Source: Lysobacteraceae bacterium
Lineage (GTDB): Bacteria > Pseudomonadota > Gammaproteobacteria > Xanthomonadales > Xanthomonadaceae
Length of the DNA: 38,886 nucleotides
Reading direction: 5' to 3'
Assembly: GCA_018333835.1 (NCBI GenBank)
Contig: JAGXSL010000001.1
Coordinates: 1 to 38,886 of the forward strand
Shown here: positions 19,549 to 28,843 of the stretch, piece by piece
Position numbering within the stretch: position 1 is the first letter of the stretch
Layout: each line of letters begins with the position of its first letter
Program-made: the position numbers and the translations under genes
The notes under the pieces: generated by a model
What the model was told of the DNA's origin: nothing
Database searches by the model: none
The model's input: only the letters and a program-made list of their open reading frames with translations

Positions 19549-19833
19549 TCATTGCGGCGGCGGGGAAGTCAGGCCCAGCGCGGCGTCCAGCCCGAGCAGG
19601 GCGGCGGCCTCGCGCAGGGCATCGGCGCAGGGGTCGATGCGGGTGGGGCGGCCGGCGCGGGAACGGTCGCGGACGAAGGCGAGCAGCACCTGCAGGCTGG
19701 CGGTGTGGACGCGGACCGCCTCCGGCACGGCGACGACCACCTCGGCCTCGGCCTCGAGGTGCGGGGCGAGCGCCGCCTTCAGCTCCTCGGCGGCTTCGAT
19801 GCCCCATTCGGAGCGGGTCGCAACGGTCGGCAT
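19549..19833 (-). CDS. Small STAS-domain-like protein (anti-sigma factor antagonist/MlaB-like fold)
   Basis: 94 aa; EVVVAVPEAVRVHTASLQVLLAFVRDRSRAGRPTRIDPCADALREAAALLGLDAAL resembles a compact STAS domain; position between cheW and cheY. Confidence 0.6.
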   Translation of the reverse strand: MPTVATRSEWGIEAAEELKAALAPHLEAEAEVVVAVPEAVRVHTASLQVLLAFVRDRSRAGRPTRIDPCADALREAAALLGLDAALGLTSPPPQ

Positions 19834-19849
19834 ACGGTCCTTCCCGGCA

Positions 19850-19896
19850 GGGTCCGGCCCACGGCGGTCCGGGTGGCCGGCACGCGGTCCGGACCC
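19850..19896. other. Perfect 8-bp inverted repeat in the cheW/STAS intergenic gap
   Basis: GGGTCCGG (19850-19857) and CCGGACCC (19889-19896) are exact reverse complements flanking 31 nt. Confidence 0.5.
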
Positions 19897-19902
19897 GAGA
19901 GT

Positions 19903-20634
19903 TCAGCCTAGCAGGCCGAGGGCGTCCAGCAAGATGACGGGTTGCCCGTTCAGGCGGGCCACCCCGCGCAACTGGGCCACCGAGGCATCGACCAGGGTGT
20001 GCTCGGCCGGTTCGATCTCCCGGTCGGCGACGGCATGGACATCCAGGACCGCCGAGACCTTGAGCGCGAGGCTGTCGCCATTGTGCTCCAGCACCACGAA
20101 GCGGGTTTGTGGCGTATCCGACACTTCCTCCAGTTCGAGCCAGAGGCCGAGGTCCAGCACCGGCACCACCACGCCGCGCAGGTTCATCACCCCGCGCAGG
20201 GCGGGCTCGGTGTCGCGCAGGGCCAGCACCGCCACCGGCAGCAGCACCTCCTGCACGCGGAGCAGCTCCACCGCGTAGTTCTGCTGGTGCACGCGCAGGC
20301 GCAGCCAGCGCGAGGAGCGTGGCTCGCCGCCCGTCACGGCCGGCGGCGGCGCGATCGCTCCGGCCGGCGCGGCCGCAGGGGTGGAAGGCGCGGCCGACAG
20401 CGGCGCGGCCGGCGGCGGCGCGATCGCTCCGGCCGATGCGGCCGCCGGGGCGGAAGGCGCGACCGCGGGCGCCGTGGCCGTGCCGGGGGCGGCGCCGCCG
20501 TGCAGGGCGTCGAGCAGGGCTTCGAACTCGTCCTCGCTGATGCTGTCGTCCGCCGCGGCCGGGGGCGGGGGCGCGATCGCGGGCGGCATGCCCAGCAGTT
20601 CGCTGAGGTAATCCTCGACCCGGTGCGGATTCAT
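19903..20634 (-). CDS. CheW-domain protein, ParP-like, with N-terminal motif and Ala/Pro linker
   Basis: 243 aa; C-terminal CheW domain (SRWLRLRVHQQNYAVELLRVQEVLLPVAVLALRDTEPALRGVMNLRGVVVPVLDLGLWL) preceded by an A/P-rich linker; located directly downstream of parA, as in polar parC-parP chemotaxis loci. Confidence 0.88.
   Translation of the reverse strand: MNPHRVEDYLSELLGMPPAIAPPPPAAADDSISEDEFEALLDALHGGAAPGTATAPAVAPSAPAAASAGAIAPPPAAPLSAAPSTPAAAPAGAIAPPPAVTGGEPRSSRWLRLRVHQQNYAVELLRVQEVLLPVAVLALRDTEPALRGVMNLRGVVVPVLDLGLWLELEEVSDTPQTRFVVLEHNGDSLALKVSAVLDVHAVADREIEPAEHTLVDASVAQLRGVARLNGQPVILLDALGLLG
20342..20468. repeat. Imperfect tandem duplication, 69-bp period, in the linker of the CheW/ParP-like gene
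   Basis: ggcggcggcgcgatcgctccggccg occurs at 20342 and 20411; each copy encodes AGAIAPPPA (23-aa period). Confidence 0.8.
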
Positions 20635-21422
20635 CCGGCGGGCTCCAGCGTGGCGGGTTCCGGCTGTTCGCGCAGCAGCCAGGCCAGGGCGCGGCGGTAG
20701 GCGTCGAAGCCGCGGCCCTGGACCAGCTCGGCCGGCAGCTCGGCAGCGGTGAGCGCCGCGGCGTCGCGCAGGCGGGTGTCGAGCGGCACCGCCTGCACCC
20801 AGGTGCGCGCCGGGTGGCGCTCGCGCAGGGTCTCGAGGGTCTCGGTGCCGACGCGGGTGCGGCGGTCGAACAGGGTCGGCAGGATGCGCGCCGGCAGCGG
20901 CCGCTTGCGCGAGCGTTCGACCATCCCGGCGGTGCGCAGCATGCCCTCCATGCCATGCACGGCGAGCGGATCGGTCTGGGTCGGGATGACGAGCAGGTCG
21001 GCGGCGGCCAGCGCGTTGACCATCAGCAGCCCGAGCGTGGGCGGGCAGTCGAGCAGCATCGTTTCATAGTCGGCGAGCGCGCCGGCCAGCCCACGACCGA
21101 GGGCGAGGCCGAGACCCGGCGCGGTGGCGCTGCGCCGCTCCAGCGTCGCCATGCCGGCCTGTGCCGGCAGCAGCCGCAGGCCGGCGATGGCGGTGTCGCG
21201 GGCGAGTTCGGCGACCGCCTTCGGCGGCTGTTCGAAGAGCTCGAGGGTGCCGGGGGCCGGCGGTTCGTCGGGCACGCCGAAGGCGCGCGTCAGCGAGGCA
21301 TGCGGGTCGAGGTCGACCAGCAGCACGCGCTGCCCGCGGGCCGCCAGCAGGCGGCCGAACAGCAGGGTGGTGGTGGTCTTGCCGACCCCGCCCTTCTGGT
21401 TGGCGATCGCCCACACCGGCAT
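20631..21422 (-). CDS. parA: ParA-family ATPase (ParC-like, polar chemotaxis partitioning)
   Basis: MPVWAIANQKGGVGKTTTTLLFGRLLAARGQRVLLVDLDPHASLTRAFG: deviant Walker A. Start at internal ATG 21422. Confidence 0.92.
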   Translation of the reverse strand: MPVWAIANQKGGVGKTTTTLLFGRLLAARGQRVLLVDLDPHASLTRAFGVPDEPPAPGTLELFEQPPKAVAELARDTAIAGLRLLPAQAGMATLERRSATAPGLGLALGRGLAGALADYETMLLDCPPTLGLLMVNALAAADLLVIPTQTDPLAVHGMEGMLRTAGMVERSRKRPLPARILPTLFDRRTRVGTETLETLRERHPARTWVQAVPLDTRLRDAAALTAAELPAELVQGRGFDAYRRALAWLLREQPEPATLEPAG

Positions 21423-21423
21423 C

Positions 21424-22281
21424 TCAAGGCCCCTCCGTCGGCAAGGCTTCAACGGCGGCGGCGGCGTTTTCTTGATCGCCACCGGGGGTGGCGAGGATGA
21501 CCAGCACCACCCGGCGGTTGGCCGCCCGTCCGGCCGGGGTCCGGTTGTCGGCGATCGGGCGCTTCTCGCCGAAGCCGATCGCCGCCATCCGCCGCGGGTC
21601 GACGCCACGCTCCTCCAGCAGCCGGATCACGCTGGCGGCACGCGCCGCCGACAGCTCCCAGTTGGAGGGGAACACCGCGGTGGCGATCGGCACGTCGTCG
21701 GTATGGCCCTCGATCCGCAGCTCGTTGGGCAGTTCGCGCAGCACGGTGGCGAGCTGGAGGGTGGCATCGCGGGCGGCCGGCTCCAGCACCGCCGAACCGG
21801 AGGCGAACAGCACGTCGGCGCGGATGTCGACCTCGATCCACAGACCCTCGCGGCTGACCGTGACCTGGTCGGAGAGGATCATCGCCCCGAGTGCGCGCTC
21901 GACCTGGATCTGGATGGCGTCGAGCTGCGCCTCCACCTGCTGCGCGGCGTCCTGCAGGCGCTGCCGGGTCGCGTCGTCGATGGGCAGGTCGGCGCGGGCC
22001 TGGTCGGCGAGCGGCAGCAGGGTGGCGGCGCCCGGCGTGCCGATCAGGGCCTCGGCCGAGAGCAGGCCTTCTTGCAACGCGGTGGCCGCCGGGTCGGCCA
22101 CGGCCACGCCGTGGAAGGCCTCGCGGATCGAATGGGACAGCACGCGGTACTTGCCCTCGTTGACCGTCGAAATGGCGTACATCACCACGAAGAAGGCGAG
22201 CAGCAGGGTGATGAGGTCGCCGTAGGGGATGGCCCAGGCCTCGTGGTTGACGTGCTCCTCGTGGCGGCTCCGGCGCGGCAT
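21424..22281 (-). CDS. motB: Flagellar motor stator protein MotB (MotD type)
   Basis: 285 aa; N-terminal AWAIPYGDLITLLLAFFVVMYAIS, C-terminal OmpA-like LRIEGHTDDVPIATAVFPSNWELSAARAASVIRLL. Confidence 0.94.
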   Translation of the reverse strand: MPRRSRHEEHVNHEAWAIPYGDLITLLLAFFVVMYAISTVNEGKYRVLSHSIREAFHGVAVADPAATALQEGLLSAEALIGTPGAATLLPLADQARADLPIDDATRQRLQDAAQQVEAQLDAIQIQVERALGAMILSDQVTVSREGLWIEVDIRADVLFASGSAVLEPAARDATLQLATVLRELPNELRIEGHTDDVPIATAVFPSNWELSAARAASVIRLLEERGVDPRRMAAIGFGEKRPIADNRTPAGRAANRRVVLVILATPGGDQENAAAAVEALPTEGP

Positions 22282-22291
22282 CGGCGTGGCC

Positions 22292-23032
22292 TCAGTGGAG
22301 GTAGCCGCCGAGGCGGGTCTCGATGTTGCGCGGGTTCTCGCCGTGGGCGATGCAGACCAGGCCCTCGACCAGCAGTTCGCGATCGACCGCGCGGCGGCGG
22401 ATGATGGTCTTCAGCTTGTTGGCCACCGGCAGGAACAGGCAGTTGGCCGAGGCGATGCCGTAGATGGTGGCGACGAAGGCGGCGGCGATGCCGGCACCCA
22501 GCTTGGAGGGGTCGGCCAGGTGCTTCATCACCGACATCAGGCCGAGCACCGCGCCGACGATGCCGAGGGTGGGCGCGTAGACGCCGGCCGATTCGAACAC
22601 CCGCGCGGCCTGCAGGTCGGACTGTTCCTCGGCGTGCAGCTCGATCTCCAGCATGTGCCGCAGGACCTCCGGCTCGATGCCGTCGACCAGCAGCTGCAGG
22701 CCCTTGGCGGTGAAACGGTCGGGCTGCTTGGCCACCAGCGCCTCCAGCCCGAGCAGGCCCTGCTTGCGCGCCAGTGCCGACCACTCGACCACCTGGCGGA
22801 TCAGCCGGCGGCGGTCGTCCGGCGGCGGCTGCACCACCCAGCGGGCGATCCGCAGGGCGCGCTGGAAGGTCGGCAGGCCGCTTTGCAGCAATACCGCGCC
22901 GAGGGTGCCGACGATGACGATGAGGAAGGCGGCGAAGTTCCACAGCGACGAGAGCCCGGCGCCCTTGGCGAGGCTGCCGCCGGCCAACGCGACCAGCGCC
23001 AAGACCAGGCCGGCGAGGCTGAGGATGTCCAT
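22292..23032 (-). CDS. motA: Flagellar motor stator protein MotA (MotC type)
   Basis: 246 aa; FESAGVYAPTLGIVGAVLGLMSVMKHLADPSKLGAGIAAAFVATIYGIASANCLFLPVANKLK. Confidence 0.94.
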   Translation of the reverse strand: MDILSLAGLVLALVALAGGSLAKGAGLSSLWNFAAFLIVIVGTLGAVLLQSGLPTFQRALRIARWVVQPPPDDRRRLIRQVVEWSALARKQGLLGLEALVAKQPDRFTAKGLQLLVDGIEPEVLRHMLEIELHAEEQSDLQAARVFESAGVYAPTLGIVGAVLGLMSVMKHLADPSKLGAGIAAAFVATIYGIASANCLFLPVANKLKTIIRRRAVDRELLVEGLVCIAHGENPRNIETRLGGYLH

Positions 23033-23035
23033 GGC

Positions 23036-24670
23036 TCAGCCCCGCTGCGCCGGACCGGCGCTGCGGCGCAGGCCGTCGACGTCGAGGATCATCGCCAGCG
23101 CGCCGTCGCCGATCAGGGTGGCACCGGCGTAGCCCGGCAGGCCGCGCAGCCGCCGCGGCAGGGCCTTGATGACGACCTCCTCGCGGCCGCGCACCTGGTC
23201 GACCACCAGGCCGAAGCGCAACTCGCCGCTCTGCAGCACGACGATGACCTCGCCGCCGCCCGCGTGCGGCGGGCGGCGCAGCCAGGCGCGCAACCAGAAC
23301 AGCGGCAGGGTGGTCGAGCGCAGGTCGAGCACCGGCTGGCTGTCGACGTAGTCGGGGCGGGCGTCCGGCATCGGCAGCACCTCGACCACGCGCGAGAGCG
23401 GCAGCGCGTAGATGGTGCCCTCGACCCGCACCAGCAGGGTCGGCAGGATGGCCAGCGTGAGCGGCACCGTGATGGTGAAGCGCGAGCCGTGGCCGGGTTC
23501 GGCGTGGATCTGGATCTGGCCGGAGAGCTCGCGGACCTTGCTCTGCACCACGTCCATGCCGACGCCGCGGCCGGAGATGTCGGTGATTTCCTGCTTGGTC
23601 GAGAAGCCGGGCAGGAAGATCAGCTGGTAGCACTCCTCGGCACCGAGCCGGGCCGCCGCCTCGGGGGCCAGCAGGCCCTTCTCGACCGCCCTGGCGCGCA
23701 GCCGCTCGGCGTCCATGCCGGCGCCGTCGTCGCGGATCTCGATGACGACGTGGTCGCCCTCCTGCCGCGCCGAGAGCAGCACCTGGCCCAGTTCCGGCTT
23801 GCCGGCGGCGGCGCGGGCGGACGGATGCTCGATGCCGTGGTCGATGGCGTTGCGCACGAGGTGCACCAGCGGATCGGCCAGGGCCTCGACGAGGTTGCGG
23901 TCGAGCTCGGTCCCGGTGCCCTCGAGCCGGAGCTCGACCTGCTTGCCCAGTTGGCGGGCAACGTCACGGGCCATCTTCGGGAAGCGCTGGAACACCCGGC
24001 TCACCGGCTGCATGCGGGTGCGCATCACCGAGACCTGCAGGCGCGCGGTGGCGTGGTCGAGGGCCGTCACCGCGCGGTGCAGATCCTCGTCCTTGAGGCG
24101 GTCGCGCAGCACCTTCAGGCGGTTGCGGGCCAGCACCAGTTCGCCGGTGAGGTTGACGATGGCGTCCAGCCGCCGGGTGTCGACGCGGACGGTCTGCTCG
24201 GTGTCGCCGCCGGTCCTGGCCGCCTCCGCGGACCGGGCGGCGGCACCGGCCGGGCCGGCGGACGCGGACGGTCGGGTCGAGGCCGGCCCGGAGGCCCAGG
24301 CCCGGATGGCGGCGAGCAGTTCGGGGTCGGCCGGCTCCAGCGCCGCGCCGGCACCGAGCGCCCCCATCTGCCTGGCCAGGGTGTCGAGGCAGCGTTGGGC
24401 GTAATCGAAGGCCTCGTCGTCGAGCAGGATCTTGCCGTCGCGGGCCTTGTCGAAGGCGTCCTCCAGCGCGTGGCAGAGCTCGACCATGGGGGTCAGGCCG
24501 AGGAAACCGGCGCCACCCTTGATGGTGTGGAAGCCGCGGAACACCGCGTTCAGCAGGCCGCGGTCGTCGGCCGCCTGCTCCAGCTGCACGAGTTGTTCGC
24601 CCAGCCGCTCGAGGATCTCGCCGGCCTCGACCAGGAAATCGGTGGCGATGTCGGGCGAGACGGCAGCCAT
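23036..24670 (-). CDS. cheA: Chemotaxis histidine kinase CheA (flagellar-cluster copy, no obvious P2 domain)
   Basis: From internal ATG 24670: MAAVSPDIATDFLVEAGEILERL..FRGFHTIKGGAGFLGL, VDTRRLDAIVNLTGELVLARNRL, LVRNAIDHGIEHP, DISGRGVGMDVVQSKV. Confidence 0.94.
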   Translation of the reverse strand: MAAVSPDIATDFLVEAGEILERLGEQLVQLEQAADDRGLLNAVFRGFHTIKGGAGFLGLTPMVELCHALEDAFDKARDGKILLDDEAFDYAQRCLDTLARQMGALGAGAALEPADPELLAAIRAWASGPASTRPSASAGPAGAAARSAEAARTGGDTEQTVRVDTRRLDAIVNLTGELVLARNRLKVLRDRLKDEDLHRAVTALDHATARLQVSVMRTRMQPVSRVFQRFPKMARDVARQLGKQVELRLEGTGTELDRNLVEALADPLVHLVRNAIDHGIEHPSARAAAGKPELGQVLLSARQEGDHVVIEIRDDGAGMDAERLRARAVEKGLLAPEAAARLGAEECYQLIFLPGFSTKQEITDISGRGVGMDVVQSKVRELSGQIQIHAEPGHGSRFTITVPLTLAILPTLLVRVEGTIYALPLSRVVEVLPMPDARPDYVDSQPVLDLRSTTLPLFWLRAWLRRPPHAGGGEVIVVLQSGELRFGLVVDQVRGREEVVIKALPRRLRGLPGYAGATLIGDGALAMILDVDGLRRSAGPAQRG

Positions 24671-24680
24671 GGACGCTCCT

Positions 24681-25295
24681 TCACAGGCCGAGGTCGGACA
24701 GCAGATCGTCGGCGTCGCGCTGCGAGGCCGCCGACCGGTCGATCCCTGCAACTGCCGGGCCAGAAGCCGCCAGCGGGTTGGTGGCCGGGCGGCGGGTGGT
24801 ATCGCCGGGCGGCAGGCCGAGGGCACCGAGCTGCTCGTGGACGTCGCGGACGATGCCGGCGACCTTGCGGATGATCTGTCCGGTCAGGTCCTGGTAACTC
24901 TGCGCCAGCGCCATGTCCGAGAGGTTGCCGCGCAGGGCCTTGAGCAGGACCCCGTGGTCGGCACCGGGGGCGTTCAGGGCCTCCATCAGCCGCTGCGAGT
25001 CCTCGACCAGGTCGAGTGTGCGGTGGGTGGCCTGCTCGGTCATGGCGACGACGTGGTCGAGGCGGGCGCAGACATCGGGCAGCTCGGCGACCGCGGCGTC
25101 CACCACCGGCAGTTCGCGCAGGGCCTCGCCGAGCTGCTGGGCGAGCTTGGCCAAGCCGGCCATCAGCGGTTGTTCCTGCCAGTGCACGATGGCCGCCAGT
25201 TCGGCCTTGAGGGCCGCTTCGTCGGCCGCGCCGATGGCCGCCAACGCCGCGCGCAAGTGCAGGGCGATCTCCTCGCGGGACGGTGCGCCGCTCAT
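24681..25295 (-). CDS. cheZ: Protein phosphatase CheZ
   Basis: 204 aa from ATG 25295 (overlaps the cheY stop); catalytic [13 protein letters not shown] and C-terminal CheY-binding tail [11 protein letters not shown]. Confidence 0.92.
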   Translation of the reverse strand: MSGAPSREEIALHLRAALAAIGAADEAALKAELAAIVHWQEQPLMAGLAKLAQQLGEALRELPVVDAAVAELPDVCARLDHVVAMTEQATHRTLDLVEDSQRLMEALNAPGADHGVLLKALRGNLSDMALAQSYQDLTGQIIRKVAGIVRDVHEQLGALGLPPGDTTRRPATNPLAASGPAVAGIDRSAASQRDADDLLSDLGL

Positions 25296-25684
25296 GCGGC
25301 GCTGCCCAGGCGTTCGAAGATCTTGTTCATCTTCTCCTGCAGGGTGGCGGCAGTGAAGGGCTTGATGATGTAGCCGTTCACCCCGGCCTGGGCGGCCTCG
25401 ATGATCTGCTCGCGCTTGGCCTCGGCCGTCACCATCAGCACCGGCAGGGCCTTCAGCTTCTCGTCGGCGCGGATCATCTTGAGCAGATCGAGGCCATTGA
25501 CGCCGGGCATGTTCCAGTCGGTGACGACGAAGTCGAAGCCGCCGTGCCGGAGCATGGCGATGGCGGCACCGCCGTCCTCGGCCTCGGCGGTGTTGGTGAA
25601 GCCGAGATCGGCGAGCAGGTTCTTGACGATGCGGCGCATCGTCGAGAAGTCGTCCACGATCAGGATGCGCATGTTCTTGTTCAC
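25292..25684 (-). CDS. cheY: Chemotaxis response regulator CheY
   Basis: 130 aa; [71 protein letters not shown]. Confidence 0.96.
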   Translation of the reverse strand: MNKNMRILIVDDFSTMRRIVKNLLADLGFTNTAEAEDGGAAIAMLRHGGFDFVVTDWNMPGVNGLDLLKMIRADEKLKALPVLMVTAEAKREQIIEAAQAGVNGYIIKPFTAATLQEKMNKIFERLGSAA

Positions 25685-25764
25685 TGGGTAGGCCTCGGGT
25701 GCAAGCGGTTTTCGGAGGGTCGGGGCGTCGCGCCCGCGGTCGGATGCCGCCAGTGTAGGGTCGG

Positions 25765-26517
25765 CTAGCCGTCGACCTCCGTGCCGCCATCGGCAGAATC
25801 GAAGGCGGCGAGCCGGGCGCGCAGGCGCAGCATGGCCTGGCCGTGGATCTGGCAGACCCGCGACTCCGAAACCCCGAGCACGGCGCCGATCTCGCGCAGG
25901 TTGAGCTCCTGCTCGTAGTACAGCGACAGCACCAGCTGCTCGCGCTCCGGCAGGCCACCGATGGCGCCGGCCAGCTCGTGGCGGAACTGCTCGGCCTGCA
26001 GGCGCCGCTCCGGGCTGTCGCGCCCGGGGACGGCCACGCCGGCCTCGCCGTGGTCCTCGAGGTGGGAATCGAGGCTGAGCACCTGGCCGGCGACGGCGTC
26101 CTCCAGCAGCCGGGCGTAGTCCTCGGCCCCGAGGCCGAGCGCACGGGCGACCTCGGCGGGGCTGGCGGCTCGGCCGGTGCTCTGCTCGATGCGGCGGATG
26201 GCCTCGGCGGCCTCGCGGCTGCGCCGGCGCACCGAGCGCGGTGCCCAGTCGCCCTTGCGGATCTCGTCGATCATCGCGCCGCGGATGCGGATCGAGGCAT
26301 AGGTCTCGAAGCTGGCGCCCTGCTCGCTGTCGAAGTTCCGGGCGGCCTCGATCAGGCCGAGCATCCCGGCCTGCACCAGGTCATCGATCTCGATGCTGGC
26401 CGGCAGGCGCGCCGCCAGGTGGTGGGCGATGCGCCGCACCAGGTCGGCGTGCCGCTCCACCACCTCGACGGTGGCGCAGCGTTGCACGGCGCGGTACTGG
26501 GCGGCGGGGGCGATCAT
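25765..26517 (-). CDS. fliA: Flagellar RNA polymerase sigma factor FliA (sigma-28)
   Basis: 250 aa; [98 protein letters not shown]. Confidence 0.96.
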   Translation of the reverse strand: MIAPAAQYRAVQRCATVEVVERHADLVRRIAHHLAARLPASIEIDDLVQAGMLGLIEAARNFDSEQGASFETYASIRIRGAMIDEIRKGDWAPRSVRRRSREAAEAIRRIEQSTGRAASPAEVARALGLGAEDYARLLEDAVAGQVLSLDSHLEDHGEAGVAVPGRDSPERRLQAEQFRHELAGAIGGLPEREQLVLSLYYEQELNLREIGAVLGVSESRVCQIHGQAMLRLRARLAAFDSADGGTEVDG

Positions 26518-27353
26518 GCACGGGCACCTCCGGCCTCCAGCATACGCTCGGCGAAGAACTCGACGTGCCCACGCGGCGCGGAGGGCCGGGCCCAGCGGTG
26601 GATGCGGGTGGCGATCTCGCGCAGGGCCGCCGCCGCGGGCGCCGCCGGGAAGGCCTCGACCACGGCCTTCCGCTTCTGCACCGCGCGGCGCAGGTGCTCG
26701 TCCTGCGGCACCGCCCCGAGGTAGGCCAGCGAGGCCTCGGGCAGGAAGCGTTCGACCACCCGGGCGAGCTTGTCGTAGAGGGCGCGGCCCTCGACCGGAC
26801 CGCGCACCATGTTGGCGACCACGTGCACCCGCGGCTGCCCGCGCTCGCGGGCCAGCAGCTTGATGAGCGCGTAGGCGTCGGTGATCGAGGCCGGTTCGTC
26901 GCAGACCACCACCAGCACCTCCTGCGCGGCCTGGCAGAAGGTCAGCACGGCGTCGTTGATGCCGGCGGCGGTGTCGACGACGAGGGTGTCGAGCGGGCCG
27001 TCGAAGGCGCTGACCGCCTGCACGATGCCGGCATGCTGGGCCGGCGTCATCTCGGCCATGTGCCGCTTGCCGGAGGCGGAGGGCACGATGCGCACCCCCT
27101 TCGGCCCGGGCAGGATCACCTCGTCCAGCCGGGCGTGGCCGGCCACCACGTCGGCGAGGGTCTGCTTCGGGGTCAGTCCGAGCAGCACATCGACGTTGGC
27201 CAACCCGAAATCGGCATCGAGCAGCATCACCTGCTCGCCCAGCGCGGCGAGCGCGGTGGCGAGGTTGACCGAGACATTGGTCTTGCCGACGCCGCCCTTG
27301 CCGGAGGCGACGGCCAGCACGCGGACCGGGCGCGGCGCGGCCTCAGGCGGCAT
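26514..27353 (-). CDS. flhG: MinD-like ATPase FlhG (FleN)
   Basis: 279 aa; VLAVASGKGGVGKTNVSVNLATALAALGEQVMLLDADFGLANVDVLLGL; adjacent to flhF and fliA. Confidence 0.93.
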   Translation of the reverse strand: MPPEAAPRPVRVLAVASGKGGVGKTNVSVNLATALAALGEQVMLLDADFGLANVDVLLGLTPKQTLADVVAGHARLDEVILPGPKGVRIVPSASGKRHMAEMTPAQHAGIVQAVSAFDGPLDTLVVDTAAGINDAVLTFCQAAQEVLVVVCDEPASITDAYALIKLLARERGQPRVHVVANMVRGPVEGRALYDKLARVVERFLPEASLAYLGAVPQDEHLRRAVQKRKAVVEAFPAAPAAAALREIATRIHRWARPSAPRGHVEFFAERMLEAGGARA

Positions 27354-28806
27354 CGGCGTCCTCCGCCGTCACCGGCGGGCGGTCGCCGGCCCGGCGCAGC
27401 TCCTCCAGCTTCAGCACGAGGTGGCTGGCGTCGGCGCCGTCGATGTCCTCGGGCACCTGCTGGCCGTCGGTGGTCCAGGCCAGCGGCAGCCGGTGCCGCA
27501 CCAGCACCGAGAGCGCGGCACCGAGCCGGCCGGTCTCGTCCAGCTTGGTGAGGATGGCGGCCTCGGGGGCGACGAAGCCGAAGCGGCGCACCACTTCATC
27601 GAGGTCGGCGTTGTGGGCGTTGGCGGGCATGACCAGCATGGTCCGCACCTTGCCGGCATGACGCAACCAGTTCAGCTGGCCGACCATGGCCCGGTCGCGG
27701 GCGCCGTGGCCGGCGGTGTCGACCAGCACCAGCGGGTAGTCGCGCAGGCGCTGCAGGGCGGCGTGCAGGGCCGCCTCGCTGCCGGCCTCGAGCACGGTCA
27801 GGCCGAATTCGCGGCCGTAGGCGTGGAGCTGTTCGCGCCCGCCGGGGCGGCGCAGGTCGGTGGTGACGAGGGCGACCTCGCGGGCACCGTGCTGGGCGGC
27901 GTAGCGGGCGGCCAGCTTGGCCACGGTGGTGGTCTTGCCGGCGCCGGTGGGGCCGACCAGGGCGACCACGCCGGGCGTGCGCAGGGGGTCGAGGTCGATG
28001 ATCGGCAGCATCCGGGCGAGCTGGCCCAGCATCAGGCCGCGGGCGCGGGCCGGATCGGCGTCGGCCGGGATCCTCGCCACCACCTCGCGGGCCAGGGCCT
28101 CCTCGCAGCCGTAACCGGCCAGGGCGTCGAGGGCGGTGGCACGACCGGGGCTGGCGCGCAGGCGCTCGTCGGCCATGCGCTGCATCTCGCGCTCCATCAT
28201 CTGCCGCATCTCGGCCAACTCGGCGCGGACCTGGAGCAGGCTCGGGTCCTCGTCCCAAGGCGCGATGCGCACCGTCCGCGGGCGCGGCGGATCGGTCGCC
28301 GCGGCCGGCTTCGCCGCGGGGGCCGCGAGAGTCGGTGCCGCGGGGGCCGCAGCCACCGAGGCAGGGCGCGCGGGGGGCGCAGGGGGTACTGCCGCCGGCG
28401 TGCCGGTGCGCGCCAGGCGCTCCTTGGCCTCGGCGAGGAAGGCGGAGAAGTCGGCACGCCGGGACGCCGCGGGCGCCGGCTCCTGCGCCTCGCCGGCAGG
28501 GGCCGGGGGCGAGGGGGGCGGAGCCGGGGCAGCCGGCGCGGAACGCAGGGCTTGGGCGAGCTGCCGGGCCAGCGTCGGGTCGGCCTCGCGGTTGGCATCG
28601 AGCGCGGTGGTGGGCTTCGGCGGCAGCAGCGAGCGCAGCGCCTCCTGGGCCAGTTGCTCGTCGTAGTCGGTGGCGGTGACCACCTCGACGCCGCCCTCGA
28701 TGCTGCGGTTGCTCAGGATCACCGCATCCGGGCCCTGTTCCTCGCGGACCCGGCGCAGCACGGTGCGCATGTCCGGGGCGACGAAGCGCTTGATCTTCAT
28801 GGTCAA
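27343..28806 (-). CDS. flhF: Flagellar biosynthesis GTPase FlhF
   Basis: 487 aa; MKIKRFVAPDMRTVLRRVREEQGPDAVILSNRSIEGGVEVVTATDYDE, SRP-like GTPase VVALVGPTGAGKTTTVAKLAARYA. Confidence 0.95.
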   Translation of the reverse strand: MTMKIKRFVAPDMRTVLRRVREEQGPDAVILSNRSIEGGVEVVTATDYDEQLAQEALRSLLPPKPTTALDANREADPTLARQLAQALRSAPAAPAPPPSPPAPAGEAQEPAPAASRRADFSAFLAEAKERLARTGTPAAVPPAPPARPASVAAAPAAPTLAAPAAKPAAATDPPRPRTVRIAPWDEDPSLLQVRAELAEMRQMMEREMQRMADERLRASPGRATALDALAGYGCEEALAREVVARIPADADPARARGLMLGQLARMLPIIDLDPLRTPGVVALVGPTGAGKTTTVAKLAARYAAQHGAREVALVTTDLRRPGGREQLHAYGREFGLTVLEAGSEAALHAALQRLRDYPLVLVDTAGHGARDRAMVGQLNWLRHAGKVRTMLVMPANAHNADLDEVVRRFGFVAPEAAILTKLDETGRLGAALSVLVRHRLPLAWTTDGQQVPEDIDGADASHLVLKLEELRRAGDRPPVTAEDADAA

Positions 28807-28843
28807 TCCTCAAGTACCGCCAACGCCTTGCCTCGGGGGGCCT

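Noticed and set aside
25698-25716. Possible fourth sigma-54 promoter before cheY (minus CCGAAAACCGCTTGCACC)
   Set aside because: Has the TTGCA -12 box but lacks the essential GG at -24 (reads GAAAAC).
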